From IMG/VR virus record IMGVR_UViG_3300037517_003599, positions 1-32,775 of that record: a DNA stretch of 32,775 bases; one strand, written 5' to 3'. A program made the position numbers and the translations under genes. Origin of the DNA: a virus. Below, in pieces: positions 8,601 through 16,671 of this stretch (position 1 is the first letter of the stretch; the number at the start of each line of letters is the position of its first letter). The notes beneath the pieces are model-generated. The model made no database searches. It had not been told where the DNA came from and worked only from the letters and a program-made list of their open reading frames with translations.

Positions 8601-10036
8601 ACTTTAAAAAGTTTGCGAGAAGCAACGACATAGGAAAATTCATAGAAATATTTAGTTTATACGACTATTCAGTATTTGAGCAAGTAAAACAATTAGTACC
8701 TGCAAGAGCAAATCTAATAACGGGTGTATTAATAGAACCATCATTATTAGAGAGATCTAAAATAGAGAGAAAGTTTCCAATAGTCAGTTACCCAAAGCAA
8801 GAAACTTTATTAAAGGGTGCTGTAATGGATATAGAATCTAATTTAGTACCTAATAATATAGGAGTTCTTGATTATTCTTTAGAGATAGAAATTGAAAGAT
8901 CCAAAGAGAAAACTAATATAAAGTATTCACCTAAAATAGAACTTGAAAGAGATAAGCTAAAATCAGAATGTAATGTAGTTGTAGATGTTGAAGTAGAAAT
9001 GAATAAATATAAAGTTATTCAAAGTATGAATTTAGTATCTATAGATAATAATGTATCAAATAGTAATTTGATAACTGATTCAGTAGGTAGAGTTTCATCA
9101 ATGAATACTGAAGTTAGTTTAAAAGATTATTATAATAATTTTATAAAGTCAAATAATGAAACTAATATAGTTTTAGATAGATATAATAGTGCTAATACTC
9201 CAAACTCTTCCATAAAGGTAACTAATTCTTATTTTAAAAATATACAACCTTTATCAAATGCAGATGTTATATTACAATATATAAATTATACATATAAAGA
9301 TAGCAATGGAGTTTTGAAACAAAAATCATCGAGTGATTATGTATATAAGCCATTTACTATTGAGGCAGATGTAACTGAAAGAAATTTATATAAAAATAAT
9401 GTATTAAATAAAAATGAATATGCTGTAGGTTCATTCTATGTTAGAGATAATTCACTAAATATTGTAGAATTCAACGAATCACAGCTGAGTAGTTCTAATT
9501 TTAAATTTTATTTCAAAACAGTGCAACCTAACATTAGTTCAGAAAGAAATCTAACAGGATTATTATTCAGAGAATTTTTGAATAAATATAAATATTCAAT
9601 ATATAATAAGGATAATACTATATATAGAAATCCTGATGGTGGAGGAATTATAAATCAGCACATAAGTGGTTCATCTATTAATAACTTTTATAAGAAAGTT
9701 AAATATCATTTCTCAAGTTCGGGCAATTTTATATTAGGTCAAACTTCTCCAAATATGTTGAAGTCTCCTGTATATCTGTCAGGCATATCAGGAAAATTAA
9801 GTGACTACAGCAGAGAGTTAAATTATAAAATAAATAAAGAATATAAAGCATACTACTCATCATCTATTGAATATTCTAATTATCAATATGTAGAGGATAG
9901 TAGTATTATGAGAGTTAGATTTAGAGGATCAAAGATTTCAGGGGCAGGTATTAATATTGATTCGACAGAAACAGTATATGGAGGCCCTGTGGTATCTGTT
10001 AAAATTGTAAATGAAAACGAAATTATAGTTCAATAA
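5639..10036 (+). CDS. Giant baseplate protein with gpI/gp7-like core and LamG-like domain
   Basis: A 1465-residue structural protein. Residues about 450-585 resemble P2 gpI-type tail proteins. They contain 'NELLPYYAKSLGW', then W544-RRIVNNLPYLLKTKGSTKSVRALF around residues 544-568, matching the gpI pattern of a Leu-Pro-x-hydrophobic-A segment followed by a KGT/KGS..A(I/L) helix. In contractile systems gpI/TssG is the equivalent of T4 gp7, the partner of gp6, which fits the position after gp6. Residues about 600-820 look like a LamG/concanavalin-type jelly roll, ending 'SGSLQSYREYMGWYSKRVF'. The C-terminal 600 residues are charged and beta-rich and not recognised. It is far larger than P2 gpI (about 176 residues) or T4 gp7 (1032). 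The start ATG follows a 14-base gap without a Shine-Dalgarno sequence. The gpI link is a pattern match, not a proven homology. Confidence 0.65.
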   Translation: MSLERYTNNTEILNTKNRLEGFVLSKNDINTLNQDIAVLSEFTPKANSKYTISVEAHIYNSNGDYISSNYNTEYKHSIKYSDFTFDIAKVFDSSNLLYGNFKLSMSFLVNLLGNYDDNPFYLEEISPDRTELKLTVKDSYISKNFNIVSEVELFKNFAGSLKVKNLLTNLVLNFNENKIVPIVNIKVDCRDRIVLYIKLYSPLLSSIVENDICHIAYKVLEDYVDIFNVRSSNLDTDSALSKYPNSVKILSNASYTTCSETDVSNETDIKNWNSLLDTDADTSNSIIRRIFSGSQDVELNIDYTDFNNFIYYGSAAERIKNYDYKLKLIEYLNSQYIQADNTVSGSLYSVKSASNYTERIKKIVDSFDRFESFLYTKTGSLFSYDISGSVVPSPKYIANNRYVNYPTTSSQYLNWYSSHLNVATEYDRTNYTSLYYNTPDHILRDERNSQYVLFLHMVGQHFDNTYGFIKKLTSIHQRDEHPERGIPNELLPYYAKSLGWKIQNTRNLSDLWLYKLGTDSTGSYSEASGELLSKSYENLTHQIWRRIVNNLPYLLKTKGSTKSVRALFSIYGIPFTLISVKEYGGPQIDEDNPPLLSEDKFQYLLNFKRNQYIEIPRRLYTSSLDNISKVPQTTEFRFRTDYTGSVSMSLWAVEESSNRNNVLQNLELVHYTSSLYGKRTYGYLKYTVKTGSLGNLKAIRSTSSLMPLFDNDIWTVRMYSNHPVYNGSPFNGTINIDCAKSSDFVDNRISISSSFSISANPNSLLYSLGATSNILPSGHKAVLGGTTGSNSVRFSGSLQSYREYMGWYSKRVFDAHVLNPSSYNANSYTSSYDELFRYYPIGIDNIRDNHSVYYYVSSSHPNQKFYGDNPATFKNFTGTQESQYTSKVETHYRQFPSLGANNPKSNKIRFESTKLDNNLAPDRRATVSRYDKEQRDSNRLSIVFSPTDQLNKDISNQFGAYNFENFVGDPKDSTSNSYKSLDYARNEYFKKFARSNDIGKFIEIFSLYDYSVFEQVKQLVPARANLITGVLIEPSLLERSKIERKFPIVSYPKQETLLKGAVMDIESNLVPNNIGVLDYSLEIEIERSKEKTNIKYSPKIELERDKLKSECNVVVDVEVEMNKYKVIQSMNLVSIDNNVSNSNLITDSVGRVSSMNTEVSLKDYYNNFIKSNNETNIVLDRYNSANTPNSSIKVTNSYFKNIQPLSNADVILQYINYTYKDSNGVLKQKSSSDYVYKPFTIEADVTERNLYKNNVLNKNEYAVGSFYVRDNSLNIVEFNESQLSSSNFKFYFKTVQPNISSERNLTGLLFREFLNKYKYSIYNKDNTIYRNPDGGGIINQHISGSSINNFYKKVKYHFSSSGNFILGQTSPNMLKSPVYLSGISGKLSDYSRELNYKINKEYKAYYSSSIEYSNYQYVEDSSIMRVRFRGSKISGAGINIDSTETVYGGPVVSVKIVNENEIIVQ

Positions 10037-10056
10037 AATTTTAAAAAATGTACATA

Positions 10057-10089
10057 TTGTTCAATAATTTAAAGTATAATGTATATTTA
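10057..10089 (+). promoter_or_regulatory. Candidate Bacteroidetes-type promoter
   Basis: This lies in the largest intergenic gap of the window (10037-10107, 71 bases). TTG at 10057-10059, a 22-base spacer and TATATTTA at 10082-10089 fit the flavobacterial pattern TTG-N17-23-TAnnTTTG, with the last base A instead of G. Initiation would fall about 10-15 bases before the ATG at 10108. A TATAAT at 10075-10080 overlaps and gives an alternative sigma70-like -10. In DNA this AT-rich, chance matches are common. Confidence 0.33.
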
Positions 10090-10107
10090 TAATAAAAAAA
10101 CTTAAAT

Positions 10108-10794
10108 ATGGGATATTTAAACAATTCCTCAATTGTTATCGATGCAGTTCTTACTAAGAAGGGTAGAGAATTGTTGGCAAGAGGACAAAATGAATTTAGA
10201 GTAGCTTATTTTGCATTAGCTGATGATGAGATAGATTATAGTTTATGGAATAGTGACCACCCTTTAGGCAGTGCTTACTATGGTAGAACCATCGAAAATC
10301 TACCAATTACTGAAGCTGTAACTGATGAAACTCAGGTTATGAAATACCCATTAGTAACACTTCCTAAGAATACTATAAGAATACCTGTAGTATCAGTTGC
10401 ACAAAATTCATATACATTTAAATCACCAACAGATAGAATAACGATTACTCCAAATACTGTGAATTTTCCAAGTGGAAACATTGCATTAGGGTACACTGCT
10501 GTACTTAGTGATAGTGATGCAGCAACTTTTGTTAGTGTGACACCATCACCTGCACAGTCAGCGGGTCAAGATACTGCGAGTAGTACACCACTTGCTATTA
10601 GTGATTTAGAATCATCACAAACAGTATCGGTAAGTGGAACGTCATTTACTCTTTCAGGTAAGTTCTCTACAATTAGATCTAAAAAAGCAACTTTAACCAT
10701 AATTGGAAATGAGACAGGAGGCAGAGTAACTATTGAATTAACAATTAATAGATTAACTCAAACTAATTCTTCTGCTGCAAACATCACAATTTAA
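10108..10794 (+). CDS. Conserved myovirus virion structural protein with Ig-like C-terminal domain
   Basis: A 228-residue protein. The first 95 residues (MGYLNNSSIVIDAVLTKKGRELLA, then FALADDEIDYSLWNSDHPLGSAYYG and YPLVTLP) match a family I recall from T4-like marine and environmental myoviruses, annotated only as structural protein. Residues about 100-228 are Ser/Thr-rich beta strands ending in a 'TLTIIGNETGGRVTIELTINR' type strand pair, which suggests an immunoglobulin-like fold. It begins a second structural block after a 71-base gap with a candidate promoter, and is followed 11 bases later by another virion protein. The exact role is unknown; a tail or baseplate component is inferred. Confidence 0.6.
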   Translation: MGYLNNSSIVIDAVLTKKGRELLARGQNEFRVAYFALADDEIDYSLWNSDHPLGSAYYGRTIENLPITEAVTDETQVMKYPLVTLPKNTIRIPVVSVAQNSYTFKSPTDRITITPNTVNFPSGNIALGYTAVLSDSDAATFVSVTPSPAQSAGQDTASSTPLAISDLESSQTVSVSGTSFTLSGKFSTIRSKKATLTIIGNETGGRVTIELTINRLTQTNSSAANITI

Positions 10795-10805
10795 AAATAT
10801 AAAAT

Positions 10806-11888
10806 ATGTTCGTTAGATTTCAAGCTGATGATGTTGTTCCAAATCAACAGGAAACTGTTACAAGAGCAATGTTCTCGAATAATGTAGGTAATTTAACTAC
10901 ATTCTTCACATCCTCTGCTCAAACAGCAGCTCAAAAAACGTATTACTACGAATTGTTTAATAGTGCATCAAACGCACCAACTGCGGAAGCTCAATTCTCT
11001 ATTGCATTTGGACATCGATTTGGTTCAGGATCTGAAAGTGAGGGTGGTCAAGTGGATGATACTCCATCAAGAGCTATATATTCTCAGTATAGACAATTAT
11101 GTTTAGATGCGGGAATTAAATCATTTACAAATAGTGGAGTTAATTCTAACTTTATATATGTTTTGAATTTTAATAGGTCAAGACTTAAAGATGGCATTGA
11201 TGAAGGTAATATTGAAATAAATCTACATCATTTATCAGGATCTCAGTTCATAAACGGCCCGGGGCATAATAGAACTCACACAGGTTCTAACGTAACTTTA
11301 GGAGCTCCAAGAGCTTTAAGATTGATAGATGATAGTAAAATATCATCTGCAACAATGACATCAGCAGGAGAGGTATATAATATTGTATCAGGTTCTATTG
11401 AAAATGGAGTTTTCAATTCAGCATCACCTAAATATTATGGTAAATTATTTCCAAGATTAGGTGTAGTTGTTTTAGATGGAGTAAAGTTAGACTTATCTGC
11501 ATCATTCGGTACTGTTACAGGTTCTGATATTGCAGGAGATAATGCTTACAAATTGTATAAATCATTGTCAGGATCGGCAGCAAGACTTACTGATTTAAGT
11601 GGTGATGTTTTAGGATTGTCGGCAAGAAGCAAAGAATATGTTAAATCTACTCATTACTTTGTTAGAGCAAGAGCATCTCAATTTAATTTCTCAAATAATC
11701 CTACATTCGTAACAGGTTCAGATGGAGATTTAGCCGTATCAGATTTCATTAATGATCCTAAAGTATATATTACTACTATAGGTTTATATGATGACAATAA
11801 AAATCTATTGGCTGTAGCAAAATCAAGTAAGCCTATACAGAAATCTTTTAGAAAAGAAACACTAATTGAAGTTAAGTTAGATTATTAA
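10806..11888 (+). CDS. Virion structural protein, paralog A with TTIGLY C-terminal module
   Basis: A 360-residue protein that is clearly paralogous to the C-terminal 370 residues of the next gene. Shared landmarks include TRAMFSNNVGNL versus TRGMFSNGIANM, QFSIAFGH.FGSGS versus QFSLAYGH.EGSGS, EGGQ.(D/N)DTP(S/T)RAI, and IN(L)..HLSGS(Q/E)FI. A YNIVSGSIE(N/D)GV.NS..P.Y(Y/F)GKL(F/Y)P stretch and the ending YITTIGLYD.N.NL.AV.K are also shared. Residues about 318-360 form this last module. There is no catalytic motif and no signal peptide. Phage structural function (tail or baseplate) is inferred from the neighbours. The upstream leader is A-rich (AAAATATAAAAT) without a Shine-Dalgarno sequence. 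Confidence 0.6.
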   Translation: MFVRFQADDVVPNQQETVTRAMFSNNVGNLTTFFTSSAQTAAQKTYYYELFNSASNAPTAEAQFSIAFGHRFGSGSESEGGQVDDTPSRAIYSQYRQLCLDAGIKSFTNSGVNSNFIYVLNFNRSRLKDGIDEGNIEINLHHLSGSQFINGPGHNRTHTGSNVTLGAPRALRLIDDSKISSATMTSAGEVYNIVSGSIENGVFNSASPKYYGKLFPRLGVVVLDGVKLDLSASFGTVTGSDIAGDNAYKLYKSLSGSAARLTDLSGDVLGLSARSKEYVKSTHYFVRARASQFNFSNNPTFVTGSDGDLAVSDFINDPKVYITTIGLYDDNKNLLAVAKSSKPIQKSFRKETLIEVKLDY

Positions 11889-11898
11889 AAAATACTAA

Positions 11899-14760
11899 AT
11901 GAATCCTATATTATTTGAAAATTATTTAGCACTTCCCGAATCACTTCGAGAAAGATATTTGCAACAATTATTTCCTAATGAAGGCGATAGGATTCAATTT
12001 AGGGCAGATTTGAATGCATATTTATTAGGAGGTTCTTCTAATAACGATGAAGATAGTCAATCTACAGATGGTAGTGTGGGTGGTACGGGCACAATCCCCC
12101 TATCAACCGCAGTTGTTAATATTAACTATTGTGAAAATTTAATTAATTTAAGAACAGTAAGTGTTCCTATTACATATAATAGCACAGAACCTAATAGTTT
12201 AGAAAGGGAAGTTTCAAATGCAGTAAGTTTTTACGTAAATAATAATATACCTTTTAGATATGCAGTAAATCAAGAAGCACCTCCGTTAACTTGTTTTATT
12301 CCTACATTCACACTTCCTACACCTACACCTGTACCTACTATTGTTACTATATCACCTACGTCTACTATACGAATTACACCAACAAGTACTCGTATACCAA
12401 GTGTAACACCTACACCAACACCGCTACCAACGAGTACATACTATGTACTTTCATCTTGTAATGGTAGTGGAGATATAATAACAACACAAGTTCCGCAAAC
12501 AAATCAATTATATGTTGATTTTTCAGAAGTTGATACAGGAATATTCTACACATATAATGGAAATACTGTTAGATTAACCTCTACAGAAGGTAGAAATTTT
12601 GTAAATAATTTACAAACAGTTGCGGGAAGAACTAATTGTCAAGATGATAGAAGACCTGTAGCAGGTCTCATAAGTGTAAATCTAAAATTTGTTAATTGTA
12701 ATATTGAGGAATCATTAAGTTCTAATCTACTACCTAACAGTTTGAGTGTAATTACGCCTAATTCATCTCAAATAAAAACAATACCTTTAGGATTTGTAAA
12801 TTTAGGTAAAAATAATACTGTACTATTTCCAAATTCTTATAATAAGAATATTGATGAAATATTTACAAAAGCAGGAGTATATACTATTAATTTTCCAAGT
12901 ATTGCTGATTATAATACTCCGAGTCCGTTAACATTTACATTAAATTCTGTTGCTGATACTCAGGATTTAACTGTATCGTATACAAAGGATTGTGATGGTG
13001 AGATTATTATAGATCCTCCTCCTGTTTCTGAGAATGTATACACAACATTTAGTGGATTAATATCTCCTGATTTACAGTCTGCTTACAGATCCCGTTGTTC
13101 AAGTAATGATTATAAACCGGGATTGTTCGTGCCGGGGGAAATCCTCTTGAACGGACAATCCATAGGTAGAGGTACAGCAAGTGTTTCTTTACAAATAGGT
13201 AGTAGATATACTGTAGAGTTTAGAAAACCATCTCATCCATATTTCACATTTAGTGATGGTAGTCCTAATAATTTTACATTTGTAGCATCATCTGCAACTA
13301 CGAGGATAGAGAGTTTATTTACGCCTTCTTTTGCAAAGATAACAGGTGGTTTATCGGTAGTTACAAATATATCACCTAATATAGCAGGTGTTAACTTCAA
13401 TCCAAAGATTTATATAAGTAATATAGGTCAGATTGGGGAAGGTTCGGTGAATGATTATCAATTAGAGTCGGGAGAGTACACCCTATACTTCGAACCTATA
13501 AAAGTTGCGGGGATGATATTTATCACTCCTAAACAAAGAACTATAACCATAGGACTTTGCGACACTCTAAAAATAAGTGAGACTTACACAGGAGTAGCAT
13601 TACCAACAAATTATTGGTTAAAAAAAATAGATTCTATAGATCAAATGAAATATAACTCTGTTATAACAAGAGGAATGTTTTCAAATGGTATAGCTAATAT
13701 GGTATCATATTATAAATCAAGTATATCAGACTCTTTAGATAATTTCTATACGCATGTATACCATGAACGAATAGCCCATCCTACATCTTCTATACAATTT
13801 AGTTTAGCTTATGGTCACTCTGAAGGTTCAGGATCAAATGATGAGGGAGGTCAGTACAACGATACCCCTACAAGAGCCATATTTGGACAGTACCGAAGTA
13901 TAATCGTAGGAAATACTTCCAATACCATAAATCTATCAGGTACTCCTACAAAGCATTTCTATGCTATTTCTTATCAGAAAGACAGAAGAGATACAAGAGC
14001 TGATTATAATGCTTTAGAATTAAACATAGCACATTTATCAGGATCTGAATTTATAAGTAGTTCTAATATGAGATATCATACGGGATCTAATGTTAGATTG
14101 GGGGGTAGAGGCAAAGTTTTACGTTTAATATCAGATTATAAAATAAACAATAATCCGAGTAGAGCAACACCATCAGCTCCATTAGAATATAATATAGTAT
14201 CAGGTTCTATAGAAGATGGAGTCTACAATAGCAATAATCCTCATTATTTTGGCAAACTGTATCCAAGTTTAGGATTAGTATTACTCGATGCTAATAAACT
14301 TGATGTATCTGCATCATTAGGTACTGTAACTACTCGTGAAATAGATGGTAAGAATCAATTAAAACTATTTACAGCTATTTCAGGTGCTGCTTTATACACA
14401 GATATAAGTGGGGATAAATTAGGTATGAAGGCAAGATCTACTAAAGAGGAGTTATCTTTTTACTACTATATACATGTAAAGAACAAAGAATTTAACTATT
14501 CAAATAATCCAAGTATATACAATACAGATGGTATTGATATATTAAAGTATGGAGTTGGTAGTAATCAGATAGCATCTTCCCAAATTTTAGATAATACTGC
14601 TGTTATAAATACTAATTTTATAAGTAGACCTACTACATACATAACTACTATTGGATTATATGATGAAAATAGAAATTTAATAGCTGTTGGTAAGTTAAGC
14701 AATCCTGAATTGAATAATTTTACTGAGGAGGTAATGTTCACTGTAAAACTAAAGTTTTAA
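11899..14760 (+). CDS. Virion structural protein, paralog B with Pro/Thr linker insertion
   Basis: A 953-residue protein in three parts. Residues 1-130 are a unique N-terminus. Residues about 136-176 are a Pro/Thr-rich linker whose core (TISPTSTIRITPTSTRIP) is nearly the same as in the 762-residue protein at 3336. It is followed by 'YYVLSSC...TGIFYTYNG...C', related to 'YYELSGC...TGIIYTYTG...C' in that same protein. The middle (about 250-570) contains beta-rich repeats. Residues about 580-953 are a paralog of the whole 360-residue protein encoded just upstream, including EGGQYNDTP, HLSGSEFI and the TTIGLYDENRNLIAV ending. The gene looks like a structural protein that acquired a fiber-like N-terminal extension by recombination. 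Function is inferred from context only. Confidence 0.6.
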   Translation: MNPILFENYLALPESLRERYLQQLFPNEGDRIQFRADLNAYLLGGSSNNDEDSQSTDGSVGGTGTIPLSTAVVNINYCENLINLRTVSVPITYNSTEPNSLEREVSNAVSFYVNNNIPFRYAVNQEAPPLTCFIPTFTLPTPTPVPTIVTISPTSTIRITPTSTRIPSVTPTPTPLPTSTYYVLSSCNGSGDIITTQVPQTNQLYVDFSEVDTGIFYTYNGNTVRLTSTEGRNFVNNLQTVAGRTNCQDDRRPVAGLISVNLKFVNCNIEESLSSNLLPNSLSVITPNSSQIKTIPLGFVNLGKNNTVLFPNSYNKNIDEIFTKAGVYTINFPSIADYNTPSPLTFTLNSVADTQDLTVSYTKDCDGEIIIDPPPVSENVYTTFSGLISPDLQSAYRSRCSSNDYKPGLFVPGEILLNGQSIGRGTASVSLQIGSRYTVEFRKPSHPYFTFSDGSPNNFTFVASSATTRIESLFTPSFAKITGGLSVVTNISPNIAGVNFNPKIYISNIGQIGEGSVNDYQLESGEYTLYFEPIKVAGMIFITPKQRTITIGLCDTLKISETYTGVALPTNYWLKKIDSIDQMKYNSVITRGMFSNGIANMVSYYKSSISDSLDNFYTHVYHERIAHPTSSIQFSLAYGHSEGSGSNDEGGQYNDTPTRAIFGQYRSIIVGNTSNTINLSGTPTKHFYAISYQKDRRDTRADYNALELNIAHLSGSEFISSSNMRYHTGSNVRLGGRGKVLRLISDYKINNNPSRATPSAPLEYNIVSGSIEDGVYNSNNPHYFGKLYPSLGLVLLDANKLDVSASLGTVTTREIDGKNQLKLFTAISGAALYTDISGDKLGMKARSTKEELSFYYYIHVKNKEFNYSNNPSIYNTDGIDILKYGVGSNQIASSQILDNTAVINTNFISRPTTYITTIGLYDENRNLIAVGKLSNPELNNFTEEVMFTVKLKF
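12333..12398 (+). repeat. Shared Pro/Thr linker cassette, copy 2
   Basis: The partner of 4362-4427, inside the 953-residue protein gene. The similarity continues more weakly into the small Cys-containing domain that follows in both proteins. Confidence 0.75.
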
Positions 14761-14763
14761 GAT

Positions 14764-16434
14764 ATGTATGAACTTTCAGTATTTGAAAAAATAAGGAAAT
14801 CTGATTATACGATACTTCCATATGAAGCTAATAAATCATATTCAATAGATTCCAATAAAGCAAAATCTTTAGGATATTCATATAAAATAGCTAATTATTT
14901 TAAAGATTCGTTACCTATAAGTTCATCTAAGTATTATGCAGTAAATGCACCAACAAGTTCAGATGGTTCTTATAATTATCTTAATTGGAGAGTTATAAAT
15001 CATATGTATTATAGAAATGCATATGATTCTTATGAATCTTGGGAAGGTAATTCTAAAAGATATACTGAAAAAAGATTATTTACAACGTCAAGTATTATAT
15101 CTGCTCCATATCTTGATATGGGAGATGGTTTTAGGAAAGGTTCTGTAAGAATAACAAGTAATAATTTAGATTTAAGAGATGATTCTAACAATAATATTTA
15201 TGATTATAGTATAAATTCATCGAGTCTTGTAGATTCTAACTATTTAGATGCCTACTTTGGATTTCAGAACTTATATCATCATACTAAAAAAGGTTTTGGA
15301 ACAGGTATTTCAAAAGATTTCTCATTTGAATCGAATACTATTGGAGAATCATTGCATTTCAAAACTTATAATGTAGGTTTAAGTGATGGTATAAAAATAA
15401 ATAATACGGGTAGTGGTGCTAAACTTGATTTCATAGGAACAAGTTACGCAGAAATACCACATTATGAGCAGTTATCTTATGAATTATCAGAAGATTTTAC
15501 ATTGAGTTTTTGGTTACAGGCTCCGATAAGCCAAAGTAACACTACATTTACTACTAATTCTATAATAACTAAAAAAAGTTATAGTAATATTATACAATCA
15601 GGCGAATTTGATGTAATTACTGACAGTGGATACTTGAAAAGAAACTACATAAGCTCAAGTATTTCATATACTCCTGTTGAATATTATCCATATGACGTAT
15701 CGATATACAACCAAACAGCAGGTTCTGACGTTGGTAAAATACTTTTTAAAAGATCTGATGGTGTAAAAACTATGTCTATGGAAAGTACGTCATCTATAAA
15801 TGATGGAAATTATCACCATGTATGTGTAACCAAAAGTAATAATTTATTTAAATTATACATTGATGGTGCATTACAAACATCGGCTTTTGATGTAAATAAT
15901 GAGCCTACAAATGCCCATACAATAATTTTGGGAGCTGACGATAAGAAGGGAACAAAACAATATTTAGGATCTATAGATGAATTAAGATTCTATAGTAAAG
16001 CTATGACAAATACAGAGATATCTACATCTTTGGCAAACTCTTCAAACGCATTAGCATATCAAACTATAAATGTTGGAAATGTATTCTATAGAAGAGGGGA
16101 AGTTATTATAACATCACCTATAAAAAAATATCATAATATATTAAAAAATCAGCAGTGGAATTTATCTTATAAGAATAAATATGTAATTTATGAATATGAA
16201 ACATTAGTTAAGATACGAGCAGGTTCGTTTAACAAAACTATGAATCCAACATCTATTCAGAGTCCTAAGTCAAATTTATATCTTAATGATTTTACGGGAT
16301 CATTAGCTCCTTATGCAACAACAATAGGATTGTATAATAAAAACTTTCAATTAGTTGCTGTAGCTAAATTTGGAAGACCTCTCAAAATGAGAGATGATGT
16401 TGATATAAATGTTATAATTAAAATGGATTATTGA
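14764..16434 (+). CDS. LamG-domain virion protein with TTIGLY C-terminal module
   Basis: A 556-residue protein with a LamG / concanavalin A-like jelly roll at about residues 215-420. The clear signature is DFTLSFWLQAP, then DGNYHHVCVTK, LYIDG, and YLGSIDELRFYSKAMTNTEI. Such domains bind carbohydrate or serve as beta-sandwich spacers in phage fibers. The N-terminal 200 residues (rich in Tyr, Ser and Asn) are unique. The C-terminal 45 residues (ATTIGLYNKNFQLVAVAKFGRP) repeat the module that ends the two preceding proteins. It lies 3 bases after the previous stop, so it is co-transcribed. A tail-tip or baseplate-decorating structural role is inferred; sugar binding is possible but not shown. Confidence 0.65.
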   Translation: MYELSVFEKIRKSDYTILPYEANKSYSIDSNKAKSLGYSYKIANYFKDSLPISSSKYYAVNAPTSSDGSYNYLNWRVINHMYYRNAYDSYESWEGNSKRYTEKRLFTTSSIISAPYLDMGDGFRKGSVRITSNNLDLRDDSNNNIYDYSINSSSLVDSNYLDAYFGFQNLYHHTKKGFGTGISKDFSFESNTIGESLHFKTYNVGLSDGIKINNTGSGAKLDFIGTSYAEIPHYEQLSYELSEDFTLSFWLQAPISQSNTTFTTNSIITKKSYSNIIQSGEFDVITDSGYLKRNYISSSISYTPVEYYPYDVSIYNQTAGSDVGKILFKRSDGVKTMSMESTSSINDGNYHHVCVTKSNNLFKLYIDGALQTSAFDVNNEPTNAHTIILGADDKKGTKQYLGSIDELRFYSKAMTNTEISTSLANSSNALAYQTINVGNVFYRRGEVIITSPIKKYHNILKNQQWNLSYKNKYVIYEYETLVKIRAGSFNKTMNPTSIQSPKSNLYLNDFTGSLAPYATTIGLYNKNFQLVAVAKFGRPLKMRDDVDINVIIKMDY

Positions 16435-16446
16435 TATTGAAAAAAT

Positions 16447-16650
16447 ATGAAAAATAAATTAAAAGTAGAAAAATATATAAATAGTAACAGTACTAATATA
16501 TTAAATATATTTGAAGAAGATTATGATTTTACTAATTTTATAAAAATAAAAAATAAATCATATAAGAAAATACATAATAGTGCTGATAAACTAAACAATA
16601 AAACAAAAAAAAATTACTACAATAGAATAATTGATATTGATGAAGATTGA
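16447..16650 (+). CDS. Small hypothetical Lys/Asn-rich protein
   Basis: A 67-residue, highly charged protein (many Lys, Asn, Ile) with an acidic end (RIIDIDED). No family is recognised and there is no membrane segment or signal peptide. It follows the LamG gene by 12 bases and precedes the first repeat-protein gene by 18 bases. Its last 30 bases, plus the spacer after it, are repeated at 18871-18921, where they no longer belong to an open frame. It may be a real small gene or a remnant; very AT-rich coding makes small frames less certain here. Confidence 0.45.
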   Translation: MKNKLKVEKYINSNSTNILNIFEEDYDFTNFIKIKNKSYKKIHNSADKLNNKTKKNYYNRIIDIDED

Positions 16651-16671
16651 AGGTATTAAAAATTAATTATG
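16621..16671 (+). repeat. 51-bp direct repeat, left copy
   Basis: This covers the last nine codons plus stop of the 67-residue gene, the spacer, and the ATG of the 732-residue gene. It matches 18871-18921 at 48 of 51 positions by hand count. Both copies end exactly at a start codon. Confidence 0.9.

Noticed and set aside
16447-16650. The 67-residue gene as a pure pseudogene
   Set aside because: It is an intact frame in the correct orientation and spacing. The duplicated end alone does not prove decay, so it is kept as a low-confidence gene.
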